A stretch of 64,000 nucleotides of DNA from Actinoplanes sp. TFC3. Its GTDB lineage: Bacteria; Actinomycetota; Actinomycetes; Mycobacteriales; Micromonosporaceae. Positions 16,598 to 26,558 of the stretch are shown here, piece after piece (position 1 is the first letter of the stretch; every line of letters starts with the position of its first letter). The notes beneath the pieces were generated by a model. The model was not told the DNA's origin. It saw only the letters and a program-made list of their open reading frames with translations, and made no database searches. The DNA is taken from the NCBI RefSeq assembly GCF_001553785.1, contig NZ_LOJP01000002.1:978096-1042095 (forward strand), written 5' to 3'. The position numbers and the translations under genes were made by a program.

Positions 16598-18268
16598 TCA
16601 GAGCCGCTCCAACGCCTTCCGCAGCGGATCCAACCCCAAAGACCCCAGATCCAAAGCCGCCCGATGGAACGCCTTCAAGTCAAACTCCGCCCCCTTGCGA
16701 GCCCGAGCATCCTCGCGAGCCTGCAACCAGATCCGCTCCCCCACCTTGTACGAAGGCGCCTGCCCCGGCCACCCCAGGTACCGCTTCCACTCGAAGCGCA
16801 GCACGTCCTGCTGCATCCGGCAGTGCTGGCGCAGGAACTCCCAGCCCAACTCGGGCGTCCACCGCGATCCCGGGTGAAAGCCGAACGGGTTGTCGCGGGG
16901 AATTTCGAGTTCCAGGTGCATGCCGATGTCCACGATCACCCGGGTGGCTCGCAAGGCCTGGCCGTCGAGCATGCCGAGGCGGTCGCCCGGATCGGCCAGG
17001 TACCCCAGGTCGTCCATCAGGCGTTCGGCGTACAGGGCCCAGCCTTCGCCATGGCCTGAGCACCAGCAGAGCAGGCGCTGCCAGCGGTTGAGGGTGTCGG
17101 CGCGGTAGATCGTCTGACCGATTTGCAGGTGATGGCCGGGGGCGCCTTCGTGATAGACCGTGGAGGTCTCGCGCCAGGTGGAGAATTCCGTTTGGTTTTC
17201 CGGGACCGCCCACCACATGCGGCCGGGGCGGCTGAAGTCCTCGCTCGGGGAGGTGTAGTAGATGCCGCCGTCGCTGGTGGGGGCCAGGCAGGCCTCCACC
17301 GTCCGGACGGCCGGAGGGATGTCGAAGTGGGTTCCGTTGAGTTCCGAGATGGCCTTGTCGGCGGTGGCCTGCATCCAGTCGCGGAAGGCTTCCTTGCCGG
17401 GGATGCGGCGGGCCGGGTCGGCGGCCAGCGCTTCGACCGCCTGGTCCACTGTGGCGCCGGGGCCGGCGATTTCGGCAGCTACCTTGCGCATTTCGGCCTC
17501 TAGGCGGGCCAGTTCGGCGAAGCCCCAGGCGTAGGTTTCCTCCTGGTCGATGCGGGCGCCGAGGAAATACTGCGAGGCGCGGGCGTAGCGTTCCGGTCCG
17601 GCCGCTTCCTTCTCCCGGCCGTACGGCGCCAGCTCGGTGCGCAGAAACTGACCGAAGTCCGCTGTTGCAGCCGTGGCCGCCGCCGCGTTGCGGGTCAGCG
17701 TTGCCTGCAGGGCGCCGGAGGCATCAAGGTTGCCGGCGAGGTTGTTGAAGAAGTTGTCGCGGGCGGGATCGGTCCACGCCTCGCATTGCGCCGCTACTTC
17801 GAGCATCTGGTTGCGGGCGCTGACATTGCCTTTCGCGGCCTGGTCCAGCAGCGTCCGCTTGTACTGCTCCAGCGCGCGGGGGAAACCGCCCAGCCGAGCC
17901 GCGATGTTGGCCAGCGCCTGCTCGCCCTGTACCGGCATCAGGTCGAAGGCCATCCGCAAGCCGTGCACCGCGCTGGAGATCACGTTGATCTCGCTGGCGA
18001 TGTCGCCGGCCTCATAGCGGGTCAGGTCGAGCCCGAGCCGTTCCAGCATGGCGTCCTTGGCGACGTGCTCGGCCTCGGACTCGGGCTCGATCACGTCAAG
18101 GCCGGCTACCGTGCGCCGGGCCAGTTCGGCCTGGGCCTCGAAACCTTCCGGGGAGAGGTCGTCGAGCTGGTCGTCGTATCCCGGCTCCCCGATGAAGGTC
18201 GCCCCGGTCGGGTTGAGCGGAGCCCACTCGGCGACGTATCGGTTGGCGAGGTCATCAATCTGTCCCAC
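16598..18268 (-). CDS. DUF885-family protein (predicted zinc peptidase-like)
   Basis: The 556-aa protein is a full-length member of the DUF885 family. The metal-binding-like motif HEGAPGHHLQ lies at about residue 371, with downstream helices GEGWALYAERLMDDLGY. This HExxxGHH arrangement resembles gluzincin peptidases, and several members are thought to be oligopeptidases; the substrate is unknown. No signal peptide is present, so it is cytoplasmic. The start is a GTG at 18268. It lies nine bases after the PHP gene on the same strand, so the two are probably co-transcribed. Confidence 0.87.
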   Translation of the reverse strand: MGQIDDLANRYVAEWAPLNPTGATFIGEPGYDDQLDDLSPEGFEAQAELARRTVAGLDVIEPESEAEHVAKDAMLERLGLDLTRYEAGDIASEINVISSAVHGLRMAFDLMPVQGEQALANIAARLGGFPRALEQYKRTLLDQAAKGNVSARNQMLEVAAQCEAWTDPARDNFFNNLAGNLDASGALQATLTRNAAAATAATADFGQFLRTELAPYGREKEAAGPERYARASQYFLGARIDQEETYAWGFAELARLEAEMRKVAAEIAGPGATVDQAVEALAADPARRIPGKEAFRDWMQATADKAISELNGTHFDIPPAVRTVEACLAPTSDGGIYYTSPSEDFSRPGRMWWAVPENQTEFSTWRETSTVYHEGAPGHHLQIGQTIYRADTLNRWQRLLCWCSGHGEGWALYAERLMDDLGYLADPGDRLGMLDGQALRATRVIVDIGMHLELEIPRDNPFGFHPGSRWTPELGWEFLRQHCRMQQDVLRFEWKRYLGWPGQAPSYKVGERIWLQAREDARARKGAEFDLKAFHRAALDLGSLGLDPLRKALERL

Positions 18269-18277
18269 CCACTGACC

Positions 18278-19333
18278 CTAACGCCCCTTGGTCCACTCCA
18301 GCAGACGCTCCAAGGGCCAAGAATTAACCACCTTTTCCACCGGTACGCCGCACAGCGCAGCTCTTTCGCAGCCGAACCGCTGCCAATCGAGTTGTCCCGG
18401 GGCATGGGCGTCGGTGTCGATGCTGAACAGGCAACCGGCTTCCACGGCGACGGTCAGCATGCGTTTGGGTGGATCCAGCCGGTCCGGGCGCGAGTTGATC
18501 TCGATGGCCTTGCCGTGCTCGACGCACGCGGCGACGACCTTCTCCAGGTCGAACGTGCTCGGCGGGCGGGTCCGGCCCTTGCGGTGCGCCTTGTCGCCTT
18601 CGCCCGCCGCGGACACTTTGCGGCCGGTCATGTGGCCGAGGATGTCCAGGTGCGGGTTCTCGATCGCGGCCAGCATCCGGCGGGTCATCTTCGGTGCCTC
18701 GTCGCGCAGGCCGCTGTGCACCGAGCCGACCACCACGTCGAGGCGTTCGAGCAGCTCGTCCTCCTGGTCGAGGCGGCCGTCGGCCAGGATGTCCACCTCG
18801 ATCCCGGTGAGGATCCGGAAGCCCTCGGGCAGCGCATCGTTCAGCCGGTCCACGTAGTCGAGTTGTTTGCGCAGCCGCGCCGGGGTGAGCCCGTTGGCCA
18901 CGGTCAGCCGCGGCGAGTGGTCGGTGAGCACCAGGTATTCGTGGCCGATTTCGACGGCGGCCAGCGCCATCTCTTCGATCGGGGAGCCGCCGTCGGACCA
19001 GTCCGAATGCGAGTGGCAGTCACCGCGCAGCGCCTCGCGCAAAGCCGCCGCGGCCTCGCTGAGGTCGGTGCCCTCGGTGGTTTCGAGGCGGCGCAGGTAG
19101 ACCGGTTCCGCACCGGCCAGCGACTCGGTAACGCAGCGGGCGGTCACGTCGCCAACCCCGCTCAGCTCGGACAGCGTGCCCGCCGCCGCGCGCTGGGTCA
19201 GTTCCTCGGCAGGCAGGGCAGCCACCGTCGCCGCCGCCGACCGGAACGCCTTCACCCGGTAGGTGGCCTCGTTGGCCCGTTCCAGCAGAAAGGCGATGCG
19301 CCGCAGGTCGGCGACGGGATCACGGGACGTCAC
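18278..19333 (-). CDS. PHP-domain phosphoesterase with N-terminal HhH (PolX-tail-like)
   Basis: The 351-aa protein combines a helix-hairpin-helix region like that of DNA polymerase X (residues about 1-75, LSELSGVGDVTARCVTESL) with a PHP domain. PHP metal ligands are visible in DCHSHSDWSDG (about residue 104), TDHSPRL, TGIEVDI, VGSVHSG and SIDTDAHAPGQ. It lacks the polymerase palm, so it resembles the nuclease tail of bacterial PolX as a free-standing enzyme. A metal-dependent phosphoesterase or 3'-5' exonuclease role is likely. Confidence 0.85.
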   Translation of the reverse strand: MTSRDPVADLRRIAFLLERANEATYRVKAFRSAAATVAALPAEELTQRAAAGTLSELSGVGDVTARCVTESLAGAEPVYLRRLETTEGTDLSEAAAALREALRGDCHSHSDWSDGGSPIEEMALAAVEIGHEYLVLTDHSPRLTVANGLTPARLRKQLDYVDRLNDALPEGFRILTGIEVDILADGRLDQEDELLERLDVVVGSVHSGLRDEAPKMTRRMLAAIENPHLDILGHMTGRKVSAAGEGDKAHRKGRTRPPSTFDLEKVVAACVEHGKAIEINSRPDRLDPPKRMLTVAVEAGCLFSIDTDAHAPGQLDWQRFGCERAALCGVPVEKVVNSWPLERLLEWTKGR

Positions 19334-19342
19334 CCGGTCACA

Positions 19343-20299
19343 TTAGCGGCCAACAGCCTGGTGGACCTCGTTTCTCGTTCGCACATAAACCCTTCCCGCA
19401 TCCCCGAGGTACGACCACGGCCCCTCGTCCGGCAGGTCCCCGATCCGCTCGAAGCACTCCGCCGCCGACCGGTACGCCCCGGCTTTGGCAAACACCATGG
19501 CGAACCACCCTTCGACGCCTTGGAAACCGGGTCGCCGGTCAAATGCCGGGTGCCGGATCGACTTGTCGGCGGCCGCTTCGACTTCGGCTATGACCTCCGG
19601 ATTCCTCAGGTAGTCGAGTCCCTCGCCGACTTGCAGCGCCTTCTCGAAATGCGCGGTCGGAACCATCCCGCCGAGCCGGTGCCCGGGTGGCATCCCGGCA
19701 ACCGTGGAACGGGCGAACGACAACGCCAATTCGTTACTACCACCCCATTTCTCGCATCGGTGCTGCAGCAGCGTGTAATGCGCCGGGGTGTTCCACCGGT
19801 GGTGCGCGATGGCCTGCTCGAAGCGTCGTTCCGCCTCCTCGAGCCCGAGCTGGCGGCCCATCGCCGTGATCAGCAGGTTGGACCAGGCCAGCGGCTCGTC
19901 CGGGTCGCGGGCAACGGTGTCGTCGAGCAGGTCCTCGGCCAGCTTGAGGCGACGGAAGAACAGGGCGAACTGCTCCTCGGAGACGTACTTGGCCTGGTGG
20001 GCCGAGCGCGCTTCCCACGCCCATTGGATGAGGTAGACGGCCTTGATGAGGTGCGCGGTCGCCGAGCCGGGTTCGGCGGTCAGCCATTGGTCGAGCCAGG
20101 CCGGCGGCTTTTGCGGGCCGTCGCCGAGGACGCTGAGCAGAAAATAGCGCCGGTCCGTGTCGGCGGCCGCGAACATGTCGCGGATGGCCGGCCAGTCGCC
20201 GCTGTGGACGTACGAGACAAGGGCTTGTGCGTCTTTGTCACCAAAAGTGGGATCCAAGGTGAGCGACGCCGTCTTGGTTGCGCGTTTGAAGGGCCACAC
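19343..20299 (-). CDS. TPR-like helical repeat protein
   Basis: The 318-aa soluble protein is built of helical pairs with TPR-like spacing (for example EEAERRFEQAIAHHRWNTPAHYTLL, and a C-terminal GAYRSAAECFERIGDLPDEGPW). It is probably a scaffold. The GTG at 20299 (MWPFKRATKTASL) is the best start because the frame beyond it is low-complexity. It lies nine bases upstream of the PHP gene, making a probable TPR-PHP-DUF885 operon, and is divergent from the M48 protease (81 bp between). Confidence 0.7.
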   Translation of the reverse strand: MWPFKRATKTASLTLDPTFGDKDAQALVSYVHSGDWPAIRDMFAAADTDRRYFLLSVLGDGPQKPPAWLDQWLTAEPGSATAHLIKAVYLIQWAWEARSAHQAKYVSEEQFALFFRRLKLAEDLLDDTVARDPDEPLAWSNLLITAMGRQLGLEEAERRFEQAIAHHRWNTPAHYTLLQHRCEKWGGSNELALSFARSTVAGMPPGHRLGGMVPTAHFEKALQVGEGLDYLRNPEVIAEVEAAADKSIRHPAFDRRPGFQGVEGWFAMVFAKAGAYRSAAECFERIGDLPDEGPWSYLGDAGRVYVRTRNEVHQAVGR

Positions 20300-20380
20300 G
20301 GGCAGGGATCGTAAGGGGTTGCCGCGCGGTAAGTGGGGTCGGTATCTTGCGACCGCTCGATACGGGGGAAGGAAAGGCCG

Positions 20381-22225
20381 ATGTTCCGCGCTGCCGCGTC
20401 TCTGCTGATGCTGCTCGGTTTCTATGTCATTGCTCTGATTCAACTTGTCGCGGTGCTGGCGTTCGCGATCTGGGTGACCGTCGAAACCACAGCGGTGGTC
20501 GGCATCAAACTCGGATTGCCCTTGCTGGTCGCGGTGGGCGCCACCTTCGTCGGTTTGTGGCGGGCCATTCGCACCCGTTCCGAGCCGCTGCACGGCCTGA
20601 TCGTCACGCCGCGGGACGCGCCCGAGCTGTGGGCCACCGTGCACACGCTGGCCACCGAGGTCGGCACCCGCACGCCCGACGAGATCCGGCTGGTGCCCGA
20701 GGTCAACGCGGCGGTCAGCGAGGACGCCAAGATGCTCGGGCTGGTCGGCGGGCGGCGGATGCTCTACCTCGGACTGCCGCTGGTCCAGTCCTTCACTGTC
20801 GACCAGTTGCGCGCGGTCATCGCCCACGAACTGGGTCACTACTCGGGCAAGCACACGAGCCTGGGCGCGGTCGCCTATCGCGGCCGGCTCGCCATCGGGC
20901 ACACGATCAGCCGGATCGGCAAGTACAACCCGGTGGGCTGGGTGTTCCGCGGCTACGCCCGGCTCTACCTGCTGGTGGACAACGCTGCCTCGCGCCGCCA
21001 GGAACGCGACGCCGACCAGGCCTCGGTGCGCGTCGCCGGACCGGCCGCAGCCATCGCGGCGCTCAAGGACTCGGCGGTTGCCGACGCGGCGTGGGACTTC
21101 TTCTTCGCCCGCTATGTCGCGCCGGGCTGGGAAGCCGGATACGCCCCGGACGACGTGTTCGGCGGCTTCGGGCAGTTCGTAGCCGCCCGCCAGGACGAGC
21201 TGGCCGGGCTGCGGGAGCGCGAGCCGGAGAACGAGTCGTCGCGCTGGGACACGCACCCGTCGCTCGCCGAGCGGATCGCGATCATGCGCGCGACCCCGCA
21301 GCCGCAGCACCCGATCGACAGCCGCCCGGCGGTGGCGTTGCTCGGCTCGGTGCGGGCCGCGGGGATCGCTTTGCAACGCGAGGTGATCGAACCCGGCTCG
21401 CGGCAGGTCCTGGCCTGGCCGCAGTTCATCGCCGCGGCCACCACGGCGGGCCTGCAGCACACCTCGGACCGCATCTTCCGCTCGCTGGGCCGGCTGACCG
21501 GCACGGCCGACCCGGGCCTGGCCACGCTGTTCGACCTGATCGCCGCGGGCCGCCTCGGTGAGCTGGCCGAGGAGTTCTTCAGCAATGCCACACGCAAGGA
21601 GGCGGCGGCCAAGTTCGCCGGCCCGATGGACACGCTGCTCACGCTGGCGGCGATCCGCTCCGGGGTGGCGTTCTGGCAGATGTCGTGGAGCGGGCCGGTG
21701 CGCCTGATCGACGCAGCGGGCGCGGAACTCGACCTGGAGGACATCGCGAAACTGGCCGTCGCACCCGAGACGCTGGACGAGGCCCGGGCTCGGCTGGCCG
21801 AGACCGGGGTACGGGTCGAGACCGCAGCGGTCATCGAGAAGCGGGCCACCGCCCGGGGCGCGGACGTGATCGGCGCGATGGCCAACGTCAAGGTCAACGG
21901 CGTCGAGTCCGATCTGCTCATGCTGGATCGCGGGTTCGTTGTCGTGGCCGCGCCGAAAAGCACGGACAAGGGCGCCAAGCGGTTGGAACAGCTACTGGGT
22001 TCGGCGCCGGTCGAGCGGCTGGCTGCGCAGAATCGCTTCATCCCGTACGAGGAGCTACGCGGCGCCGCGATCACCAAGCGCACCCCGATCCGGGCCGAGC
22101 TGCGCCTGCACGACGGCAGCGTGGTGAGCCTGGAGGAGCGGTGGTCGGGGGAGCAACTCGGCAAGAGCCGCGACACCCTCGAGAAGGTGCTCGACCGGAT
22201 CGCCCGCGACGCCGAGGAAGTGTAG
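20381..22225 (+). CDS. M48-family membrane metalloprotease
   Basis: The 614-aa protein has two N-terminal hydrophobic segments (about 5-30 and 38-60), then an M48 (HtpX/Ste24-like) domain with the zinc motif HELGH (about residue 149) and a third ligand in the RRQERDADQASVR region. A conserved block WDTHPSLAERIAIM follows. The last 300 residues are an extra helical and alpha/beta region not found in HtpX. It would act on membrane proteins from the cytoplasmic side. GGAAGGAAAGGCCG precedes the ATG. Confidence 0.88.
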   Translation: MFRAAASLLMLLGFYVIALIQLVAVLAFAIWVTVETTAVVGIKLGLPLLVAVGATFVGLWRAIRTRSEPLHGLIVTPRDAPELWATVHTLATEVGTRTPDEIRLVPEVNAAVSEDAKMLGLVGGRRMLYLGLPLVQSFTVDQLRAVIAHELGHYSGKHTSLGAVAYRGRLAIGHTISRIGKYNPVGWVFRGYARLYLLVDNAASRRQERDADQASVRVAGPAAAIAALKDSAVADAAWDFFFARYVAPGWEAGYAPDDVFGGFGQFVAARQDELAGLREREPENESSRWDTHPSLAERIAIMRATPQPQHPIDSRPAVALLGSVRAAGIALQREVIEPGSRQVLAWPQFIAAATTAGLQHTSDRIFRSLGRLTGTADPGLATLFDLIAAGRLGELAEEFFSNATRKEAAAKFAGPMDTLLTLAAIRSGVAFWQMSWSGPVRLIDAAGAELDLEDIAKLAVAPETLDEARARLAETGVRVETAAVIEKRATARGADVIGAMANVKVNGVESDLLMLDRGFVVVAAPKSTDKGAKRLEQLLGSAPVERLAAQNRFIPYEELRGAAITKRTPIRAELRLHDGSVVSLEERWSGEQLGKSRDTLEKVLDRIARDAEEV

Positions 22226-22466
22226 TTACCGTTTAACGCTGAGTAACATCGGCGGTTCATTCACGGTCTACTATGGATTGATCCACCGGCACGCCTACGA
22301 CCAGGCAACCCTTGCGGTCCATCCCCCGATCAGCCGAGTCAACTCTGTACCCGGGAGAGGGTCCGACCGCTTTTTTCTCCGCTAGATTGTCCCCGGTTAG
22401 CGCTCCCACGCGATTACACACTGTAGTCGTCAAAGCGGTTCATCGCGGGAGTTTGGTGGAGGAAAC

Positions 22467-23576
22467 ATGGCAGACTCGGTGCATCAGCGGCGGACTCGGA
22501 TGCGCTCCGTACTCGCGGCCGCGATGACGCTTCTGATTCTCGCGCCGGTCGGGGTGCTGTTCGCCCGGGTCTGGAGCGATGTGTCCGATCGGCGGGACAG
22601 CACGGAGCTTGAGCGCAAAGGTGTGGAATACCTGGTTGGGCTGACCCCGCTGGTCAGCGCGCTCGCGGAAACCCAGTCCTCGGCGCTGTCCGGCGTCGCC
22701 CAGGCCCCACCGGCGCTGGGTACGGCTGTCGACGGGGTCGCGGCGGTCGACCAGCGCCTGGGCGTCGAGCTCGGCACCCACGACCGGTGGACCGGCCTGC
22801 GGCAGAAGATCGAGCAGTTGCCCACGCAGACCGGCGACCCGCTGACCGTCTTTCAGGCCCACGTCGAGGTAACCGACCTCACCCTCGCCCTGTACGAAAC
22901 CGTGCAGGACAAGTCACACCTGTTCAAGGACCCCGACAACGACCTGTCGCACCTGCAGCAGGCTGTCGCAGTCGACCTGCCCGGCGCGGTCGTGCAGGTG
23001 AGCCGGATGGGCGACCTGAGCCGGCTCGTCGCCGCGGCCAACGCCCAGCAGCAGGCCCAGCTCGCCCCGCAGTTCGGCGCCTCGGTCATCGAGGTGAACA
23101 ATGCGGTCGAGGACCTGACCGACAACTTGCAGTCCGCAGTGGACGACACCACCAGCGCCACGCTGAGCGGTGACCTGGTCGCCGGGCTGGACTCGTTCCG
23201 CCGCGGCGTCGAGTCGCTGACCCGCGGCGCAAATCCCGGTGGTGCGCCGAACGCCGCCACCATGGCCATTGCCCAGAGCCAACTGCAGACCTCGCTGGCC
23301 AACCTGTCGACCATCACCACCCGCGAGATGGGACGCCTGCTCGACAAGCGGCTCGACGACCTCGACACCCGGGTCGTCGAGGCGATTGCCGCCGCGGCGA
23401 TCGCCGTGCTGCTGGTGCTGGCCGCCCTGTTGCTGCGGTTGCCCAGCAAGCGGCGGGAGAAGCGCCCGGCCGGCCCCGCCCCGGTCCGCGACATGACCGT
23501 CGGGGCGGCCGAGGCCGAGCCGGCGTTCGGTGAGGTACCGGCGACACGGCGGGAGCGATCCAGTGCTCTTCGGTAA
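22467..23576 (+). CDS. Sensor-like membrane protein upstream of the conservon
   Basis: The 369-aa protein has an N-terminal helix (about 12-35), a long extracytoplasmic helical domain (about 40-300, no Cys), a second helix near 305-328 and a short basic/Pro-rich cytoplasmic tail. It looks like the input half of a sensor without a kinase. The following kinase-like gene starts inside it, at 23563, giving a 14-bp overlap, so the two are coupled. It could be a co-receptor for CvnA. A 240-bp leader without genes lies upstream (22226-22466), and GGTGGAGGAAAC precedes the ATG. Confidence 0.75.
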   Translation: MADSVHQRRTRMRSVLAAAMTLLILAPVGVLFARVWSDVSDRRDSTELERKGVEYLVGLTPLVSALAETQSSALSGVAQAPPALGTAVDGVAAVDQRLGVELGTHDRWTGLRQKIEQLPTQTGDPLTVFQAHVEVTDLTLALYETVQDKSHLFKDPDNDLSHLQQAVAVDLPGAVVQVSRMGDLSRLVAAANAQQQAQLAPQFGASVIEVNNAVEDLTDNLQSAVDDTTSATLSGDLVAGLDSFRRGVESLTRGANPGGAPNAATMAIAQSQLQTSLANLSTITTREMGRLLDKRLDDLDTRVVEAIAAAAIAVLLVLAALLLRLPSKRREKRPAGPAPVRDMTVGAAEAEPAFGEVPATRRERSSALR

Positions 23577-26118
23577 GTTGCGCATTCTCGGCAAGCTGAC
23601 GCTGCTGGTGCTCGTACCGCTGATCGGGGTGGTCGCGCTGGCCGTGCCGATCGTGGTCAACCGGGTCGGGGTTTCGGTCGACGCGGGCCGCACCTCCGAC
23701 ACCGTCGAGCTGGCCACCAAGGTCGGGTCGGCGCTGCAGGAGCTGCAGGAGGAGCGGCTGTTGTCCGTTGGCTACCTGTTCGGCCTGATTCAGCAGCCCG
23801 AGCTGGCCGTGCAGAGCGCCAAAGCGAGCGACAAGGTCGCCGGAGTCACCGCGCTCGGCGATGAGCTGACCCCGGCTCTGCGCCGCGCGGTCGGCGACCT
23901 CTCGCGGCTGTCCAGTACCCGCGCCAACGTGATCAACCGAACCATCCGGCCGGATCAGATCGTCACCGAGTTCACCGCGGCCATCACCCCGGTGATCGAC
24001 GGGCTCGCGTTGTCACGCAACGCGGACCTGACCACCTCGGCGGGCCGCCAGATCTACGCGCTGGAGCAGTCGCTGCGCAGTGACGACCTGATCAGCCAGG
24101 CGTCCGGCTACCTGACCGGCGCCGTGGTCACCAAGAACACCGGGCTGGTCGGGGCGTTCTCGGCCACGCTGATCCAGCTGCAGCTGATCATCGTGAACGC
24201 GGAGCCGTACTTCACCGACAGCCAGTACAAGCTCTACCTGAGCGCCCAGTCGGCCTTCAGCGCCCGGGTCGGCGCGCAGTTCCTGACCCAGGCGGCCACC
24301 GACCCGGCCAAGGCCATCAAGCTGCTCAACATCAAGACGCTGTTCCCGTCGCTGCGCTCGGTTATCGTCCTCGGTGGCTTCGTGGAGAAGCGCGTCGCCT
24401 CGGACGTGGACACGGCGGTGACCAAGAACCGCGACAGCGCCCTGCGCACCGCCTACCTGGTCGGCGCCGGCGCGCTGCTGCTGCTCGTACTGGTTATCGG
24501 CCTGTCACTGCTGATGGCGCGCGCGGTCGCCCGGCCGCTGCGGCGCCTCACCTCCTCGGCCGACCGGGTGGCCCGCGAGGCCGAGGCCGAGTTGCAGCGC
24601 GTCGCCGACGACGACGTCGAACATGCCCGCCCGATCCGCCTGGACCCGGTCGACGTGGCCGGCAGCGACGAGATCGGCGACCTGGCCCGCGCGTTCGACC
24701 GGGTGCAGACCACGGCCGTGCGGCTGGTGGAACGTCAGGCGCTCGGCCGGCGCAACGTCGCCCAGATGTTCGGCCACGTCGGGCGGCGTACCCAGAACCT
24801 CGTCGGCCGCCAGCTCGCCCTGATCGACAACCTGGAACGCCGCGAGACCGACAGCGACCGCCTGCGCGAGCTGTACCGCCTCGACCACATGTCCAGCCGA
24901 TTGCGGCGCAACGCGAGCTCCCTCGTGGTGCTTTCCGGTGGCGCCGGTGCGAACGATCACATGGCGCCGCTGCCGCTGTCCGACGTCGTCCGGCTGGCCC
25001 TGGGTGAGATCGAGGACTACACCCGCGTCGACGTGGAGGTGCCCGAGGAGATTGTGCTGGTGCCCGCCGTGCTGGCCGACCTCACGCTGCTGCTGGCCGA
25101 GCTGATGGAGAACGCGACCACGTTCTCCCCGCCGCACACCCGGGTCACGATCACGGCCGCGGAGCTGCGCGGCGGCGCCCGGCTGGCGATCGTGGACCAC
25201 GGTCTGGGCCTGTCACCCGAGCGCCTCGCCGAGGAGAACGCACGGCTGACCCGCCGCGAGCGCCTCGACCTCGCGCCCTCGGAGGTGCTCGGCCTGTTCG
25301 TGGTCGGTCGCCTGGCCCGCCGGCACGGCATCGAGGTGTCCCTGGCCGACACCCCGGACGGTGGCGTCACCGCCTGGGTCGACCTGCAACCGACCCATCT
25401 CGTGCCCCGGCAGAACACGGCTGCCGTCGCCGGTCCGATCCAGGCCACCGTGCCCAGCCAGCACAGCGAGTTCGCCCCGCTGATCGCCGGTGGCTCGGTG
25501 CGCTCGGTGCCCGGCAGCGCGCAGCCGTTCGACCCCACCATGCTGGGCCGCGCGACGCAGACGCTGGAGGTGGCCGGCTCGTGGGATGCCTTCGCGCTCA
25601 AGACCAGACCGGCTCTCGAAGCGGCACCGGTCTACGAGGCAACTCCGGTGTACGAGGCCGTACCGGTGGCCGGACGCCCACCCGAACTGCCCGCGGCCCC
25701 GCTGGTGCTGGACGCCGCGCCGGTCATCCCGCAGCAACGCACGTCGCCGGAGCTGCGCCGGCGCATCCCGGGCAGCCAGCTTCCCGCCGCGGCCGGGCCC
25801 AAGATGCTCAGCAGCGTGCCCACCCCGGACGACGCCATCGCCGCCCGGGAGGCGTTCGACGCGTTCGAAGCCGGCGTCCTGCAAGCCGAACAGACCGGCA
25901 GTGCCCAGCCGAGGCACGCCGAGCCCGGGCCGGCGCCGCTGACCCGCCGGGTGCCGGGCGCCACCCTGCCCCTGGACCAGCCGAGGCCGGCGGCCCCGGC
26001 CCAGCCGGCCGCCCCGCTCGATCCCGACGCCGCCCGGGCGTTGATGGAGCAGTTCGAGTACGGCGTAGCCCGAGCCCTTAACGAAACTCAGCCACAACCC
26101 GAGGGACAACCGCGATGA
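23563..26118 (+). CDS. cvnA: Conservon CvnA: nitrate-sensor-domain histidine kinase-like protein
   Basis: The 851-aa membrane protein has TM1 (about 8-30), an extracytoplasmic NIT-type helical domain containing LQEERLLSVGYLF, TM2 (about 299-320), HAMP (about 320-395) and an HATPase domain. The N-box is ELMENATTFSPPH (about 512) and the G1 box VDHGLGLSP (about 546). There is no recognisable phospho-acceptor H-box, which is normal for CvnA. The last 220 residues are disordered and Pro/Ala-rich. The GTG start has GGGAG eight bases upstream. It is the receptor of the CvnABCD module. Confidence 0.88.
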   Translation: MLFGKLRILGKLTLLVLVPLIGVVALAVPIVVNRVGVSVDAGRTSDTVELATKVGSALQELQEERLLSVGYLFGLIQQPELAVQSAKASDKVAGVTALGDELTPALRRAVGDLSRLSSTRANVINRTIRPDQIVTEFTAAITPVIDGLALSRNADLTTSAGRQIYALEQSLRSDDLISQASGYLTGAVVTKNTGLVGAFSATLIQLQLIIVNAEPYFTDSQYKLYLSAQSAFSARVGAQFLTQAATDPAKAIKLLNIKTLFPSLRSVIVLGGFVEKRVASDVDTAVTKNRDSALRTAYLVGAGALLLLVLVIGLSLLMARAVARPLRRLTSSADRVAREAEAELQRVADDDVEHARPIRLDPVDVAGSDEIGDLARAFDRVQTTAVRLVERQALGRRNVAQMFGHVGRRTQNLVGRQLALIDNLERRETDSDRLRELYRLDHMSSRLRRNASSLVVLSGGAGANDHMAPLPLSDVVRLALGEIEDYTRVDVEVPEEIVLVPAVLADLTLLLAELMENATTFSPPHTRVTITAAELRGGARLAIVDHGLGLSPERLAEENARLTRRERLDLAPSEVLGLFVVGRLARRHGIEVSLADTPDGGVTAWVDLQPTHLVPRQNTAAVAGPIQATVPSQHSEFAPLIAGGSVRSVPGSAQPFDPTMLGRATQTLEVAGSWDAFALKTRPALEAAPVYEATPVYEAVPVAGRPPELPAAPLVLDAAPVIPQQRTSPELRRRIPGSQLPAAAGPKMLSSVPTPDDAIAAREAFDAFEAGVLQAEQTGSAQPRHAEPGPAPLTRRVPGATLPLDQPRPAAPAQPAAPLDPDAARALMEQFEYGVARALNETQPQPEGQPR

Positions 26119-26558
26119 CTTCCCCCTACTCCACCGACACGCAGCTCAGCGCCGAGGCGAAGACGTTCAACTGGCTGCTGGACTCGTTCACCTCCGGCAC
26201 CGCGGGCGTGGTCGAGGCCATCGCGGTCTCCTCCGACGGCCTGCTGATGGCGATGTCGGCGATCAAGGACCGGCCCAACGCCGAGCGGCTCGCCGCTGTC
26301 GTCTCGGGGCTGACCAGCCTGGCCGGCGGCGCGGCGAGCTGGTACCAGCTCGGCAGCCTCAACCGGGTCATCATCGACATGGCCGACGGCTACCTGCTGG
26401 TGACCGCGATCAGCGCCGGCTCGGTGCTCGGCGTGGTCGCCGACCGGTCAGCCAACCTGGGCACGCTGGCGTACGAGATGACCTTGTTCGCCACCCGGGC
26501 CGGCGGCGCGCTCAGCCCGCGCCTCATCGCTGAATTGAAGAACGCCGTCCAGCAATGA
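26115..26558 (+). CDS. cvnB: Conservon CvnB: roadblock/LC7-domain protein
   Basis: The 147-aa protein is a roadblock/LC7 (MglB-like) domain: helix TFNWLLDSFTSGTAGVVEAIAVSSDGLLMAMS, then VSGLTSLAGGAASWYQLGSL and the strand region VIIDMADGYLLVTAIS. In conservons this is the likely GTPase-regulating partner of CvnD. ATGA overlap with cvnA and a four-base overlap with cvnC indicate a tightly coupled operon. Confidence 0.93.
   Translation: MTSPYSTDTQLSAEAKTFNWLLDSFTSGTAGVVEAIAVSSDGLLMAMSAIKDRPNAERLAAVVSGLTSLAGGAASWYQLGSLNRVIIDMADGYLLVTAISAGSVLGVVADRSANLGTLAYEMTLFATRAGGALSPRLIAELKNAVQQ

Noticed and set aside
17786-20314. An 842-codon open frame on the + strand
   Set aside because: It is antisense to the DUF885, PHP and TPR-like genes, has Arg/Gly/Val-rich low-information sequence and no motifs; a GC-rich shadow.
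22226-22466. A riboswitch-like leader upstream of the conservon (CCGAGTC and CCGGGAGAG segments resemble part of the c-di-AMP type)
   Set aside because: Only short segments agree and the rest of the consensus cannot be traced; needs a covariance search.
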